The notes beneath the pieces are model-generated. The model worked only from the letters and a program-made list of their open reading frames with translations. It ran no database searches and was not told the origin of the DNA. DNA of 64,000 nucleotides from the NCBI RefSeq assembly GCF_000813825.1, contig NZ_JWTA01000004.1, positions 248,001-312,000 on the forward strand, read 5' to 3'. Numbering within the stretch: the stretch's first letter is position 1; every line of letters starts with the position of its first letter. Of this stretch, positions 45,965-54,294 are shown in pieces. Source of the stretch: Chryseobacterium taiwanense (lineage in GTDB: Bacteria; Bacteroidota; Bacteroidia; Flavobacteriales; Weeksellaceae). The translations under genes and the position numbers were made by a program.

Positions 45965-46049
45965 CGGAGAGTGAGGGATTCGAACCCCCGGACCTGTTAC
46001 AGTCAACAGTTTTCAAGACTGCCGCAATCGACCACTCTGCCAACTCTCC
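45965..46049 (-). tRNA. tRNA-Ser(UGA)
   Basis: An 85-base tRNA on the minus strand. The acceptor stem pairs GGAGAGT (5' end at 46049) with ACTCTCC (45966-45972), discriminator G at 45965, no encoded CCA. The anticodon loop reads CTTGAAA, giving anticodon TGA. A long variable arm (GTTGACTGTAACAGGTC region) is as expected for serine tRNA, and the T-arm has the GGTTCGAATCC pattern. The gene is followed by a terminator; a degenerate copy of its 3' end is at 17.66 kb. Confidence 0.95.
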
Positions 46050-46211
46050 ATAAACTCCGATGTTATCGTCGTTTTCAGTGGTGCAAATATAGAGCGTTTT
46101 TTAATTCCCACAAAATATTTTCCACACAAATTTTAACAAAACTTAATAATAGACTAGAAATCAAATCAATTATTTTTATCAAACATCGATTAATAATAGA
46201 AATGTTCGGAA

Positions 46212-46247
46212 TAAAAAATAAAAAACACATCCCGAAAGATGCGTTTT
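46212..46247 (-). terminator. Terminator of trxB
   Basis: AAAACACATC at 46222-46231 pairs with GATGCGTTTT at 46238-46247 (one mismatch, loop CCGAAA), followed by U-rich sequence on the minus strand. Confidence 0.75.
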
Positions 46248-46272
46248 ATATGTTGTAAAAGTTAATTTGCTA

Positions 46273-47214
46273 TTAATGCAATTCTGCCAAATACTTTTCA
46301 GCATCCATTGCAGCCATACAACCGCTTCCAGCCGCGGTGATCGCCTGTCTGTAGATATGATCCTGAACATCTCCTGCAGCAAAAACCCCAGGAAGATTTG
46401 TTCTTGAAGAACCTTTTTCAGTATCGATATATCCGTTTTCATCTAAATCGATCTGCCCGACAAAAATATCGGTATTAGGTTTGTGACCAATCGCGATAAA
46501 AATTCCGTGAACATCTACTGTAGATTTTTCCTGAGTCTGATTATTAATTACCACCGCTCTTTCTACCAGATTATTTTCACCTTCAATACCAATTAATTCA
46601 TGGTGGAATTTCACTTCAATATTTGGTGTATTCTGAACTCTGTGAATCATTGCTTTTGAAGCTCTGAACTCATCTTTTCTCACCAACATGGTAACTTTGT
46701 TTACCAGTTTAGCAAGATAAGTAGCCTCTTCAGCTGCTGTATCTCCTGCTCCAACTACGACAACGTCTTTCCCTCTGTAGAAAAATCCGTCACATGTTGC
46801 ACATGCAGAAACCCCTCCTCCATTATATTTTTTCTCGTCATCTAGCCCTAAATATTTTGCAGTCGCTCCTGTAGAGATAATTACTGTTCTCGCCAAGATC
46901 TCTTTATTACCTGCATATAATTTGTGGATCCCTCCTACTTCCTTAGAAAATTCAACTTTAGTGATCATTTCATAATGCACTTTTGTGTCGAATCTTTCCG
47001 CTTGTTTTTGCAAATCCATCATCATTTCAGGACCTGTAATTCCCGCTGGGTAACCCGGAAAGTTATCCACCTCCGTAGTTGTAGTCAATTGTCCACCCGG
47101 TTCCAGACCTGTATACAATTCAGGTTTAAGGTCTGCTCTTGCTGCATAAATTGCCGCTGTGAAACCAGAAGGTCCAGATCCAACGATCACACAATCTAAA
47201 ATGTTTTGCTCCAT
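46273..47214 (-). CDS. trxB: Thioredoxin reductase
   Basis: A 313-residue flavoenzyme of normal length that passes electrons from NADPH to thioredoxin in the cytoplasm. The FAD motif GSGPSG is at 12-17, the redox-active pair is in CATC (Cys138 and Cys141, followed by DG), the NADPH motif GAGDTAAEEA follows, and the C-terminal FAD motif GVFAAGDV lies near 280. It stands alone with its own terminator. A trio of FAD, Cys and NADPH motifs in this order is diagnostic. Confidence 0.97.
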   Translation of the reverse strand: MEQNILDCVIVGSGPSGFTAAIYAARADLKPELYTGLEPGGQLTTTTEVDNFPGYPAGITGPEMMMDLQKQAERFDTKVHYEMITKVEFSKEVGGIHKLYAGNKEILARTVIISTGATAKYLGLDDEKKYNGGGVSACATCDGFFYRGKDVVVVGAGDTAAEEATYLAKLVNKVTMLVRKDEFRASKAMIHRVQNTPNIEVKFHHELIGIEGENNLVERAVVINNQTQEKSTVDVHGIFIAIGHKPNTDIFVGQIDLDENGYIDTEKGSSRTNLPGVFAAGDVQDHIYRQAITAAGSGCMAAMDAEKYLAELH

Positions 47215-47410
47215 AATTTGCTTTTCAAAGATTTAAAAATTTACGAGTGCTAATTTCGTAATTTTTAATATTAATTTAAAGTTATTTTAATGATAGTTGT
47301 CAATATCTACTATGTCAATTTTCAATGGTTCGGGTTGTGCGAGGTTCGGGATTCGAATCTATAATGTTGATCTTTCTATCAACTCGCACCTCGTATCTCG
47401 TTACCTCACA

Positions 47411-48448
47411 TCATACTTTCATCTTAATCTTATCAACATTGATGATTTTGTAGACCAGCTCTTTAATAAGTTCTGCTTCACTCATATTTACAGCTCCCAA
47501 TCCTTTTCCTTTCATATCAAATTCTCTTAAAATAGAGATCACTCTTGTGGCGTGCTTCAAAGGATATAGTCTTGCCGACTCTGCATAGTCTTTAATGAAA
47601 TACGGATTTACTCCCATTTGAGAGGCAATCGCCTGTGGTGATTGACCTGTCATTGTATTATAAATAATGACATTAGAGAAATAGTTATATAAACTCGCCA
47701 ACATCATCACAAAAGGATTATTTTTCGGATTTTTACCCATAAAATGAGCAATTTTGAATGCAGCATTGGCATTTTTTGTTCCTAAAGCTTTTTGTAATTC
47801 AAAAACGTTGTATTCCTTACTGATTCCAATATGGTTTTCGATAATTGTTCCATCCAGTACTTCACCTTCTTTAAGAATGATTTTCAGCTTATTCAACTCA
47901 TTGGCAATTCTAGAAAGGTCATTTCCTAGATACTCTGCTAAAAGATGGGAAATGTTGGGCGCGGTTTTTATGCCTAAAGAAATACATTCATCGGCAATCC
48001 ATTTCGGAAGGTTGTTTTCTCTGATGGATTCGCTTAAAAACAATGCATTGGCTTTATCCAACGCTTTGGTTACTTTTTTCCTGCTGTCTAGTTTTTTGTG
48101 TTTATGGGCAAAAACCAACACGGTAGACGGAACATGATTTGTAACATAAGCTTCTAAAATTCTGTTTTCCTCTTCATTTAATTTTAAATCCTGCGCTTCT
48201 TTTACAATAATCACCTGCTTGTCTCCCATCATCGGAAACTGTCTCGCCAACGAAAGAACTTCCTGATAAGAGGTATCCTTTCCATACACCACCGTTTGAT
48301 TGAATGCTTTTTCATCTTCATTCAAAAAATCGTGTTCTAAAGCTTTTACAGCAAGATCTATAAAGTAAGGTTCTTCTCCGTGGAAAAAATAAATAGGTAA
48401 TACTTCTTTATTTTTAATATTTTTGAGGATTAAATCTAATTCTTTCAT
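47411..48448 (-). CDS. holA: DNA polymerase III delta subunit
   Basis: A 345-residue protein with the delta-subunit order: an N-terminal AAA-like domain starting PIYFFHGEEPYFIDLAVKAL, a middle segment NHVPSTVLVFAHKHKKLD, and a C-terminal helical collar domain containing AFKIAHFMGKNPKNNPFVML. It loads the sliding clamp as part of the clamp-loader complex. It is divergent from the next gene with only 7 bases between start codons, so at least one promoter must lie inside the neighbouring gene. Confidence 0.9.
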   Translation of the reverse strand: MKELDLILKNIKNKEVLPIYFFHGEEPYFIDLAVKALEHDFLNEDEKAFNQTVVYGKDTSYQEVLSLARQFPMMGDKQVIIVKEAQDLKLNEEENRILEAYVTNHVPSTVLVFAHKHKKLDSRKKVTKALDKANALFLSESIRENNLPKWIADECISLGIKTAPNISHLLAEYLGNDLSRIANELNKLKIILKEGEVLDGTIIENHIGISKEYNVFELQKALGTKNANAAFKIAHFMGKNPKNNPFVMMLASLYNYFSNVIIYNTMTGQSPQAIASQMGVNPYFIKDYAESARLYPLKHATRVISILREFDMKGKGLGAVNMSEAELIKELVYKIINVDKIKMKV

Positions 48449-48455
48449 CTTATAA

Positions 48456-48887
48456 ATGGAACTTCCAAAACTGAATTTTCAGGAAACTTTTGATTTTAAA
48501 TTCAAGAAAGACAAAGATAAGTTTTTTATTTATGATTTAGTTCGTAAGACCTATCTTTTACTCACTCCCGAAGAATGGGTTCGCCAACACTGGATCCATT
48601 ATTATCTTACTGTAAAATCGTATTCTACCTCAGCTTTAATTACTGAAAAAAAGATCGTTTTAAACGGTTTGACAAAGAGAATCGATCTTCTGATCACAGA
48701 AAAAACAGAGCCTATTATTTTAATTGAATGTAAAGCTCCACAGATCAAATTAACCGAAAAAACGTTTGAACAGACCGCAAGATACAACTCCATTATCGGA
48801 GCCAAAGAGATTATTTTAACGAATGGTCTGCAACATATCAACGCTTATTACGAGAACGAACAATATCAGTTTTACAGACCTGAATAA
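48456..48887 (+). CDS. HsdR N-terminal-like (HSDR_N_2 type) stand-alone protein
   Basis: A 143-residue protein that resembles only the N-terminal nuclease-fold part of type I restriction R subunits: RIDLLI (Asp) and IECKAP (Glu-x-Lys) form a PD-(D/E)xK-like core. There are no motor or modification genes nearby, so it is not a restriction system by itself. The close head-to-head placement with holA looks like a stable arrangement rather than recent transfer. Nuclease activity is possible but unproven. Confidence 0.75.
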   Translation: MELPKLNFQETFDFKFKKDKDKFFIYDLVRKTYLLLTPEEWVRQHWIHYYLTVKSYSTSALITEKKIVLNGLTKRIDLLITEKTEPIILIECKAPQIKLTEKTFEQTARYNSIIGAKEIILTNGLQHINAYYENEQYQFYRPE

Positions 48888-48912
48888 GCTTTTCTAACAC
48901 TCAACATTTATT

Positions 48913-49527
48913 ATGGAAATAAAAAACATCATATTCGATTTTGGAGGCGTCTTAATGGACTGGAATCCCAGATATTTTTTCAAAGCCTACTTTAATAACG
49001 ACGAAAAGATGGAATATTTTCTTGAAAACATTGCTCAAACTTCATGGAATGAAGAGCAAGACCGAGGAAGAACACTTTCTGAAGGAACAGAAATTCAGGT
49101 GAAAAAATTTCCGGACTGGGAAAAAGAAATCAGAGCTTATTATGATAACTGGACTACCATGTTAAAAAGTGATATTCCTGATAATGTAGAAGTATTGAGA
49201 AAGCTTGGAAAAACCCATTATCACTTATTCGGATTAACCAACTGGTCGGAAGAAACGTTTCCCTATGCGCTGGAAACTTATGATTTTTTTCAATTATTTG
49301 ACGGAAAAATTGTGGTTTCCGGAACCGAAAAATTAATTAAACCTGATCCTAAAATCTGGCATATTTTGTTAGAAAGATACAATCTTCAAGCCCAGGAATC
49401 AGTTTTTATTGATGATAATCCGAAAAATATTGAAATCGCTCAATCATTAGGTTTTGCAACCGTTCATATTACTCCTGAAACTAATTTAGAGCAAGAATTA
49501 ATCGATTTAGGTATACAATTCGGGTAA
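48913..49527 (+). CDS. HAD-superfamily hydrolase (phosphatase)
   Basis: A 204-residue protein with the HAD nucleophile motif IIFDFGGVL (Asp9), a helical cap, the motif II threonine/asparagine in FGLTNWS, the Lys in KPDPKIW and the acidic motif FIDDNPKNIEIA. Its length and cap fit the epoxide-hydrolase/YihX-like HAD group, which act on small phosphates. It lies 25 bases after the HsdR-N-like gene on the same strand and may be cotranscribed. Confidence 0.85.
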   Translation: MEIKNIIFDFGGVLMDWNPRYFFKAYFNNDEKMEYFLENIAQTSWNEEQDRGRTLSEGTEIQVKKFPDWEKEIRAYYDNWTTMLKSDIPDNVEVLRKLGKTHYHLFGLTNWSEETFPYALETYDFFQLFDGKIVVSGTEKLIKPDPKIWHILLERYNLQAQESVFIDDNPKNIEIAQSLGFATVHITPETNLEQELIDLGIQFG

Positions 49528-49631
49528 GCTTAAATCTCATTTTTCATAGCACCAATCTCATTGTAAGTTATTTTTATTAATTTAGATAAGTCATTCCTAT
49601 AATGACAAAACAACACTAAAAATTACAAAAT

Positions 49632-50375
49632 ATGATACGATCAATCTTGTCCGCAGCATTTTTAATCATTTCAGGGACAATTTTCAGTCAAAATCTTAAA
49701 CCAATTGCTTATCAGGACGGTTCTCAAAAGCTGAACGGACTGGTAACTTCCAACGCAGGCAAAAAACTTCCGGGCGTTTTAATCCTTCCGGCCTGGAAGG
49801 GAATTGATGATGAAGCAAAAACAGCTGCTGTAGAACTTGAAAAACAAGGATACATTGCTTTTGTTGCAGATATTTACGGGGAAGGCAATATTCCGGCAGA
49901 TAATGCAAGCGCAGGGAAATCTGCGGGATATTACAAACAAAATTATGAGGCTTATCAGAAAAGGATAACCCTTGCTTTGGAACAATTAAAGAAAAACGGG
50001 GCACTTCCGAATAAAATTGCGGTGATCGGTTATTGTTTCGGAGGAACGGGAGCTTTAGAATCGGCAAGAGGAAGTCTTCCGGTAGTAGGCGTTGTTTCTA
50101 TTCATGGAAGCATCGGGAAAGATCAGACCAGAAAGAACGGTCCTATTTCTACTAAAATTCTGGTTGAAAATCCAGCCGATGATAAAAGTGTAACTCCTGA
50201 AGATTACAACAATCTGATCAAGGAAATGAACGAAGGAAATGCAGATTGGCAGATCATTACGTATGCACATTCAAAACATACTTTTACAGATCCGAAATCA
50301 CCGGATTATAATGAGATCATGGCAAAAAGAGCCTGGAATCATACGTTGATGTTTTTGAAGGAAATTTTGAAATAA
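49632..50375 (+). CDS. Secreted dienelactone hydrolase-family protein
   Basis: A 247-residue protein with a signal peptide ending TIFSQ, so periplasmic or exported. The core is dienelactone-hydrolase-like: a VLILPAWKG segment, the nucleophile elbow GYCFGG with Cys135, an acid in ENPADDKS and the histidine in SKHTFTD. A cysteine nucleophile is normal for this family. The substrate of envelope forms is unknown. A bidirectional terminator follows, shared with the convergent zinc-ribbon gene. Confidence 0.87.
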   Translation: MIRSILSAAFLIISGTIFSQNLKPIAYQDGSQKLNGLVTSNAGKKLPGVLILPAWKGIDDEAKTAAVELEKQGYIAFVADIYGEGNIPADNASAGKSAGYYKQNYEAYQKRITLALEQLKKNGALPNKIAVIGYCFGGTGALESARGSLPVVGVVSIHGSIGKDQTRKNGPISTKILVENPADDKSVTPEDYNNLIKEMNEGNADWQIITYAHSKHTFTDPKSPDYNEIMAKRAWNHTLMFLKEILK

Positions 50376-50391
50376 TTCAACTACAATACAT

Positions 50392-50424
50392 AAAAAAACA
50401 ACCTCAACAATAGAGGTTGTTTTT
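50392..50424. terminator. Bidirectional terminator
   Basis: A perfect 11-bp stem, AAAACAACCTC at 50395-50405 and GAGGTTGTTTT at 50413-50423, loop AACAATA. As lie to the left and Ts to the right, between convergent genes. Confidence 0.9.
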
Positions 50425-50428
50425 ACAT

Positions 50429-50659
50429 TTATAAATCACTGGTTTCATCACAATTAGAACACCACCAATATTCTTTTTCCTTATCTTTTAACTTCGTTTT
50501 TGTTTGCTGCTCACAATTTTCACAGACACATAGATCACTTTCATTTTCCTTTGCTTCATAATCGCAATTAAAACAACTCCAACTCGTCAAATGAGTTTTT
50601 CCGTTGATAAACCAAGTAAATGAATTTTCTTTACATTTAGGACAAGTTTGTAATGCCAT
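50429..50659 (-). CDS. Small protein with zinc-ribbon Cys pairs
   Basis: A 76-residue protein with four CxxC-type pairs: CPKC (near 6-9), CFNC (near 29-32), CVCENC (near 44-49) and CSNC (near 67-70). Two zinc ribbons can be formed. No DNA-binding partner or enzyme domain is present. It starts 2 bases after the cupin gene stop and is the last of a three-gene unit (GNAT, cupin, zinc ribbon). Confidence 0.7.
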   Translation of the reverse strand: MALQTCPKCKENSFTWFINGKTHLTSWSCFNCDYEAKENESDLCVCENCEQQTKTKLKDKEKEYWWCSNCDETSDL

Positions 50660-50661
50660 AT

Positions 50662-51030
50662 TTAAATTGTTTCTTCTTCTCTATTTACCAAATCCATAGA
50701 AAACGCAGGAAGGCAAATTGCAATATATTCACAAGGCTCTGAAAACGGATTGCTGTAACGGACTCTTGCTCCTTTTTCAATCAAAATACTTTGACCTTTT
50801 TCTAAAGTCACAATTTCTCCGTCAATTTCAAATTGTTTTTTCCCGGAAATGATTAAGGTAAACTCGTCAAATTCGGGAGTTTGGTGTGGTTCGCTCCAAT
50901 CCGGCGGTGCCACCATATGAGCAATTGAAATATTAGAATTCTGCGTTGAATTTCCCCAGTGTTCTTCTATTAATTTTCCATCTGTTGTCGGAACTACAAA
51001 CGGTGATTTCTGAATTTTATATTTTTTCAT
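50662..51030 (-). CDS. Cupin-domain protein
   Basis: A 122-residue single cupin without a signal peptide. The first cupin motif is weak (SEPHQTPEFDEFTLIISG), with few of the usual histidines, so a bound metal is doubtful. It overlaps the GNAT gene by 4 bases and is followed 2 bases later by the zinc-ribbon gene. Substrate unknown. Confidence 0.72.
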   Translation of the reverse strand: MKKYKIQKSPFVVPTTDGKLIEEHWGNSTQNSNISIAHMVAPPDWSEPHQTPEFDEFTLIISGKKQFEIDGEIVTLEKGQSILIEKGARVRYSNPFSEPCEYIAICLPAFSMDLVNREEETI

Positions 51031-51554
51031 ACCCAGTTCTCTTTTTTTATTTCATACACAAAATTGGTTCTCGTCGGTTCTCCGAAATAAGCCACTTCCT
51101 CTTCCGCAATTTTTTGTCCGCCCAATCGTTCTAATGCAATTTGTGAACGGAAATTTTCTTTTCCAATATGAAAATAAACAATATCCACAAACTGAAAAAT
51201 ATAATCCAGCATTATCTTCTTGATCTGAGGATTGATTCCTTTTCCCCAAGATTTTGTTCCGTAAAAGGTATAGCCAATAAAAATGCTGTTTCTATGTTCA
51301 TCAAAGTCATAAAAACGTGTACTTCCTAAAATATCTCCAGTCGATTTTTCAACAATTTTAAAAGCTCCTTTACTTTCTATGGCACCTTTGAAAAAGTTTT
51401 CAAAAACTTCTCGCTGGTAACGATCTTTATTCGGATGTTGTTGCCACACTTTAGGATCGGAAGCCACTTCATATAGAGATTCAAAATCCCCTTGCTGTAA
51501 GGGGATTAATTGATATTCCTGATTTTCTAGAATGGTTTGTATAGAAAATTTCAT
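51027..51554 (-). CDS. GNAT-family N-acetyltransferase (RimJ/RimL type)
   Basis: A 175-residue acetyltransferase. It has the RimJ/RimL-like layout: an N-terminal LIPLQQGDFESLYE segment, the SRF-like strand GSTRFYDFD, and the acetyl-CoA-binding region around YFHIGKENFRSQIALERLGG with the typical N-x-x-S/A-x-x-x-x-x-x-x-G spacing. It acetylates an unknown amine or protein N-terminus. First gene of the unit GNAT-cupin-zinc ribbon. Confidence 0.82.
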   Translation of the reverse strand: MKFSIQTILENQEYQLIPLQQGDFESLYEVASDPKVWQQHPNKDRYQREVFENFFKGAIESKGAFKIVEKSTGDILGSTRFYDFDEHRNSIFIGYTFYGTKSWGKGINPQIKKIMLDYIFQFVDIVYFHIGKENFRSQIALERLGGQKIAEEEVAYFGEPTRTNFVYEIKKENWV

Positions 51555-51585
51555 CAGTATATTTTTGATTTAAATCAGACTGATT

Positions 51586-52191
51586 TTAGCTTTTAGCTTT
51601 TGCTGCGTCAGATTCAATTTTTTTAATTTCTTTCAGTTTGTCTGAAATTTTAATGACTGCATCTAGTTTTGCAGGTTTCATACTTACTTCCGCCTGAGAA
51701 TTATCCCATTTAATCACTAGATTTCCTGTATTTTCATCTGTTGGATTTAAAGTAATTTCAAACCACTCTTGTTTATCCGCAAGTTTATTCACAGGAACAG
51801 TAACGTCTACAACATCCTGTTTTGGATCATACGTATAAGCGCCCCACTGCTGAAAATCTTTATTTAAAATAACTTTCCATTCTTTTTCTGTCGGAACAAT
51901 GAATAAACCATACGTTCCTGCAGGAACTACTTTTCCTCCGAAATTAATTGACTGTCCGAAAGTAATTTTTGTTGATGAATTCGCTCCGGCTCTCCAAACC
52001 TGTCCGTAAGGAACCAAATCTCCGAAAATCTTACGTCCTTTCACTCCCGGTCTTCCGTAATCGACTGAGATTTTAGACATTGAAAACTGCTGCTCTACCT
52101 TCTGACGCGGACTTACAGCCGGTACAGAATAGTCTTGTGCAAAACTGAAAACTGAAGTTGATATGCAAAGTGCAAATAGTAACTTTTTCAC
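51586..52191 (-). CDS. DUF2911 secreted protein
   Basis: A 201-residue protein from a GTG start at 52191, chosen because it opens a signal peptide (KKLLFALCISTSVFSFAQ); an upstream ATG at 52269 lacks that property and overlaps the ada gene. The mature part has the DUF2911 pattern: SPRQKVEQQFSMSKISVDYGRPGVKGRKIFG, WRAGANSSTKI and a FIVPTEKEWKVILN segment. The function is unknown; the family is common in Bacteroidota. It lies 29 bases after the ada gene on the same strand. Confidence 0.85.
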   Translation of the reverse strand: MKKLLFALCISTSVFSFAQDYSVPAVSPRQKVEQQFSMSKISVDYGRPGVKGRKIFGDLVPYGQVWRAGANSSTKITFGQSINFGGKVVPAGTYGLFIVPTEKEWKVILNKDFQQWGAYTYDPKQDVVDVTVPVNKLADKQEWFEITLNPTDENTGNLVIKWDNSQAEVSMKPAKLDAVIKISDKLKEIKKIESDAAKAKS

Positions 52192-52220
52192 GTGTAAATT
52201 TTTGTTTAAAATTACAAAAA

Positions 52221-53264
52221 TCAAAACAGAATAGCCTTCTCCAATTCCAATAATTTTTGTTTTCTCCATATTCCTCCCGCATAGCCCACCAACTCTCCGT
52301 TTGAACCAATCACGCGATGGCAGGGAATCAAAATGGCTATTTTATTAATTCCGTTTGCAGTTCCTACCGCACGAATCGCTTTTGGATTTCCAAGAAGTTC
52401 TGATTGTTGTTTATAGGTTCTGATCTCCCCTACAGGAATTTCTCTCAACAGTTGCCAAACTTTCTCCTGAAACGGTGTGCCTGTGATATATAACGGAACT
52501 TCAAATATCTGTCTTTTGCCTTCAAAATATTCCTTCAATTCTTCTTCCAGCTGCTTAAAGTGTTTGTTCTCACCCTGCACAATTTCCGCATTCAAAGCTT
52601 TGGATAATGCGATGAACTGCTTTTCCATATTTTTGCGATCTGTAAATTCGAGCAGGCAGATTCCTTCATCAATAGCGCAGGCAAACATGGTTCCGAGAGG
52701 GGTTTCTATTCTTTTAAGATCAATAATCATCTGTTTTTTACTTTTTGTCGGCGAACTTCCCAAAATGTTTTTAAATCCTTCATTAAAACCACTTAAGCTT
52801 TCATATCCTGAATCTAAAGCCGTTTCTATAATACTTTCTCCATTTTTAATTTTCTTAAAAGCAGCATTCATCCGAAATTCTCGTTGAAAAGCCTGAAAAG
52901 TCATCCTATGATTTTTTAAAAACCATCGACGGAGTGTTACAGGTTCTATATTTCTTTTTGAGAGATCTGCATCTTTTATTTTCAGCGATATATCTTGCGC
53001 CAGTTCTGCCAACAGCTCCTGAATATATTGAGGGGTTTCATTTAATTTTTTCAGAGGGTTGCAGATCTTACAGGCACGGTATCCTTTTTCAATAGCTTCT
53101 TGTGTGCTTAGGAAAAATTCTACGTTTTCCTTTTTGGGTTTTCGCGCAGTACAGGTCGGCCGGCAAAATATTCCGGTCGTTTTTACAGCCATCCAGTAAG
53201 TTCCTTCAAATGAAGAATCTTTATCTAAAGATGCCTGATACATTCTGTCTGCTGTTAATTTCAT
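52221..53264 (-). CDS. ada: Ada-type bifunctional methyltransferase/AraC regulator
   Basis: A 347-residue protein with all three Ada parts. The N-terminal zinc domain has FCRPTC and CKIC (Cys34, Cys38, Cys65, Cys68; Cys38 takes methyl groups from phosphotriesters in Ada). An AraC HTH region occupies about 85-170, and the C-terminal O6-methylguanine methyltransferase has IPCHRV (Cys315). It repairs alkylated DNA and activates repair genes once methylated. Its ATG shares one base with the stop of the upstream gene (TAATG), so the two are translationally coupled, and the promoter at 54053-54084 would serve both. Confidence 0.93.
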   Translation of the reverse strand: MKLTADRMYQASLDKDSSFEGTYWMAVKTTGIFCRPTCTARKPKKENVEFFLSTQEAIEKGYRACKICNPLKKLNETPQYIQELLAELAQDISLKIKDADLSKRNIEPVTLRRWFLKNHRMTFQAFQREFRMNAAFKKIKNGESIIETALDSGYESLSGFNEGFKNILGSSPTKSKKQMIIDLKRIETPLGTMFACAIDEGICLLEFTDRKNMEKQFIALSKALNAEIVQGENKHFKQLEEELKEYFEGKRQIFEVPLYITGTPFQEKVWQLLREIPVGEIRTYKQQSELLGNPKAIRAVGTANGINKIAILIPCHRVIGSNGELVGYAGGIWRKQKLLELEKAILF

Positions 53265-54040
53265 TACGATATAAAAATAGGTGAAAAACTTTTCTCTTTT
53301 ATAATTTCCAGGCCTTTTTCTTCTAAGCTTTTATAAATATATCCATTGGCAAAATTACCTGAAGAAATTCTTTTTACGCCTAATCTTTTTAATGTGATAA
53401 AGTCCGGAAGTTCAGGCATCGCCATTACGTTTACAGGAAGTATTGTTGAATTTACAATTGTTTCAATATCATTTTCTGAAGTAATACAAGGAACGAAAAT
53501 ACCATCAATTCCTGCTTTTTCAAAGAGCTTTATTCTTTGAAGTGTTTCTTCTACAGGGTTTTCCAATCCCAATAAAAACGGATCAGTTCTCAGGTTAACG
53601 AATATATCAATATTGTTTTCTTTTAATTTTGAAATAACCGATTTCAGCTTTTCGTAAACAATCTCTTTATCTGTAATTTGTCTGATTCCATTTACCATCA
53701 CACTGTCTTCAATATTAATTCCGACTACTCCTCTTTCGGCAAGCTTTGAAATATTTGAAACGATTTCTTCCGCATTTTTTCCATAACCGCCTTCCAAATC
53801 TACCGTTAATGGGATTGATATAGATTTTAAAATTCGTTCAATAATATAAAGATACTCATCAAAGGTCATATTTTCACCGTCTTCATATCCTAAACTATGG
53901 GCAACAGCTGAACTGGAAGTTGCCAATGCTTTATATCCTAATTTTTCATATACTTTCGCACTTTGCGGATTCCATACATTTCCTAATAATAAAGGCTCTT
54001 CGTTTGTATGCAGTTCTTTAAAAGTCTGAATATGTGTCAT
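53264..54040 (-). CDS. Isocitrate lyase/PEP mutase-family protein
   Basis: A 258-residue TIM-barrel protein of the isocitrate lyase/phosphoenolpyruvate mutase superfamily: GNVWNPQSAKVYEKLGYKAL at the start, the metal-linked DLEGGYGKN segment, GINIEDSV and FVNLRTDPF follow the family order. The loop expected to carry the KKCGH catalytic motif of isocitrate lyase is absent, which rejects a glyoxylate-shunt role; carboxyvinyl-phosphonate phosphorylmutase or a methylisocitrate-like lyase are possible. It is translationally coupled to ada, an unusual partner. A promoter with both boxes lies upstream. Confidence 0.82.
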   Translation of the reverse strand: MTHIQTFKELHTNEEPLLLGNVWNPQSAKVYEKLGYKALATSSSAVAHSLGYEDGENMTFDEYLYIIERILKSISIPLTVDLEGGYGKNAEEIVSNISKLAERGVVGINIEDSVMVNGIRQITDKEIVYEKLKSVISKLKENNIDIFVNLRTDPFLLGLENPVEETLQRIKLFEKAGIDGIFVPCITSENDIETIVNSTILPVNVMAMPELPDFITLKRLGVKRISSGNFANGYIYKSLEEKGLEIIKEKSFSPIFIS

Positions 54041-54052
54041 ATTATTTTTTTA

Positions 54053-54084
54053 CAAAACTAGTGTTATCAGCATTCTGTATACAA
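54053..54084 (-). promoter_or_regulatory. Promoter of the PEP mutase-ada unit
   Basis: On the minus strand TTG (54082-54084) is followed after 21 bases by TAGTTTTG (54053-54060), a full match to the TAnnTTTG box with an accepted spacing, 12 bases before the start codon. Confidence 0.65.
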
Positions 54085-54294
54085 CCGAAAAATGGACAAG
54101 TATTTTTTCAAGAAGCAAGTATATCTTTGTAAATAATTTTACAAATCAGAAAGTAAATTATTTCGGTACAAGTTTACTGAACTCTTCTACCTAGATGTTT
54201 CGTCATTTGGTTTTTATAGGTATAAATTAAATCTTAAAAATAAAAATTGAGCAGTCCTTACTTACCGCTCATCATATTCTTTTATAATCTCAGC

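Noticed and set aside
15515..46000. Prophage or conjugative element
   Set aside because: No integrase, structural, relaxase or transfer genes are seen between the tRNA-Ser repeats.
47320..47405. A tRNA-like or structured RNA in the gap between trxB and holA
   Set aside because: The ATTCGAATC-like piece resembles a T-loop but there is no matching acceptor or anticodon arm; it looks like repetitive intergenic DNA.
48456..48887. HsdR-like protein as a sign of a type I restriction system
   Set aside because: Only the N-terminal nuclease-like part exists; no helicase, HsdM or HsdS gene is nearby.
53264..54040. Isocitrate lyase of a glyoxylate shunt
   Set aside because: It is much shorter than isocitrate lyase and lacks the KKCGH loop; no malate synthase is nearby.
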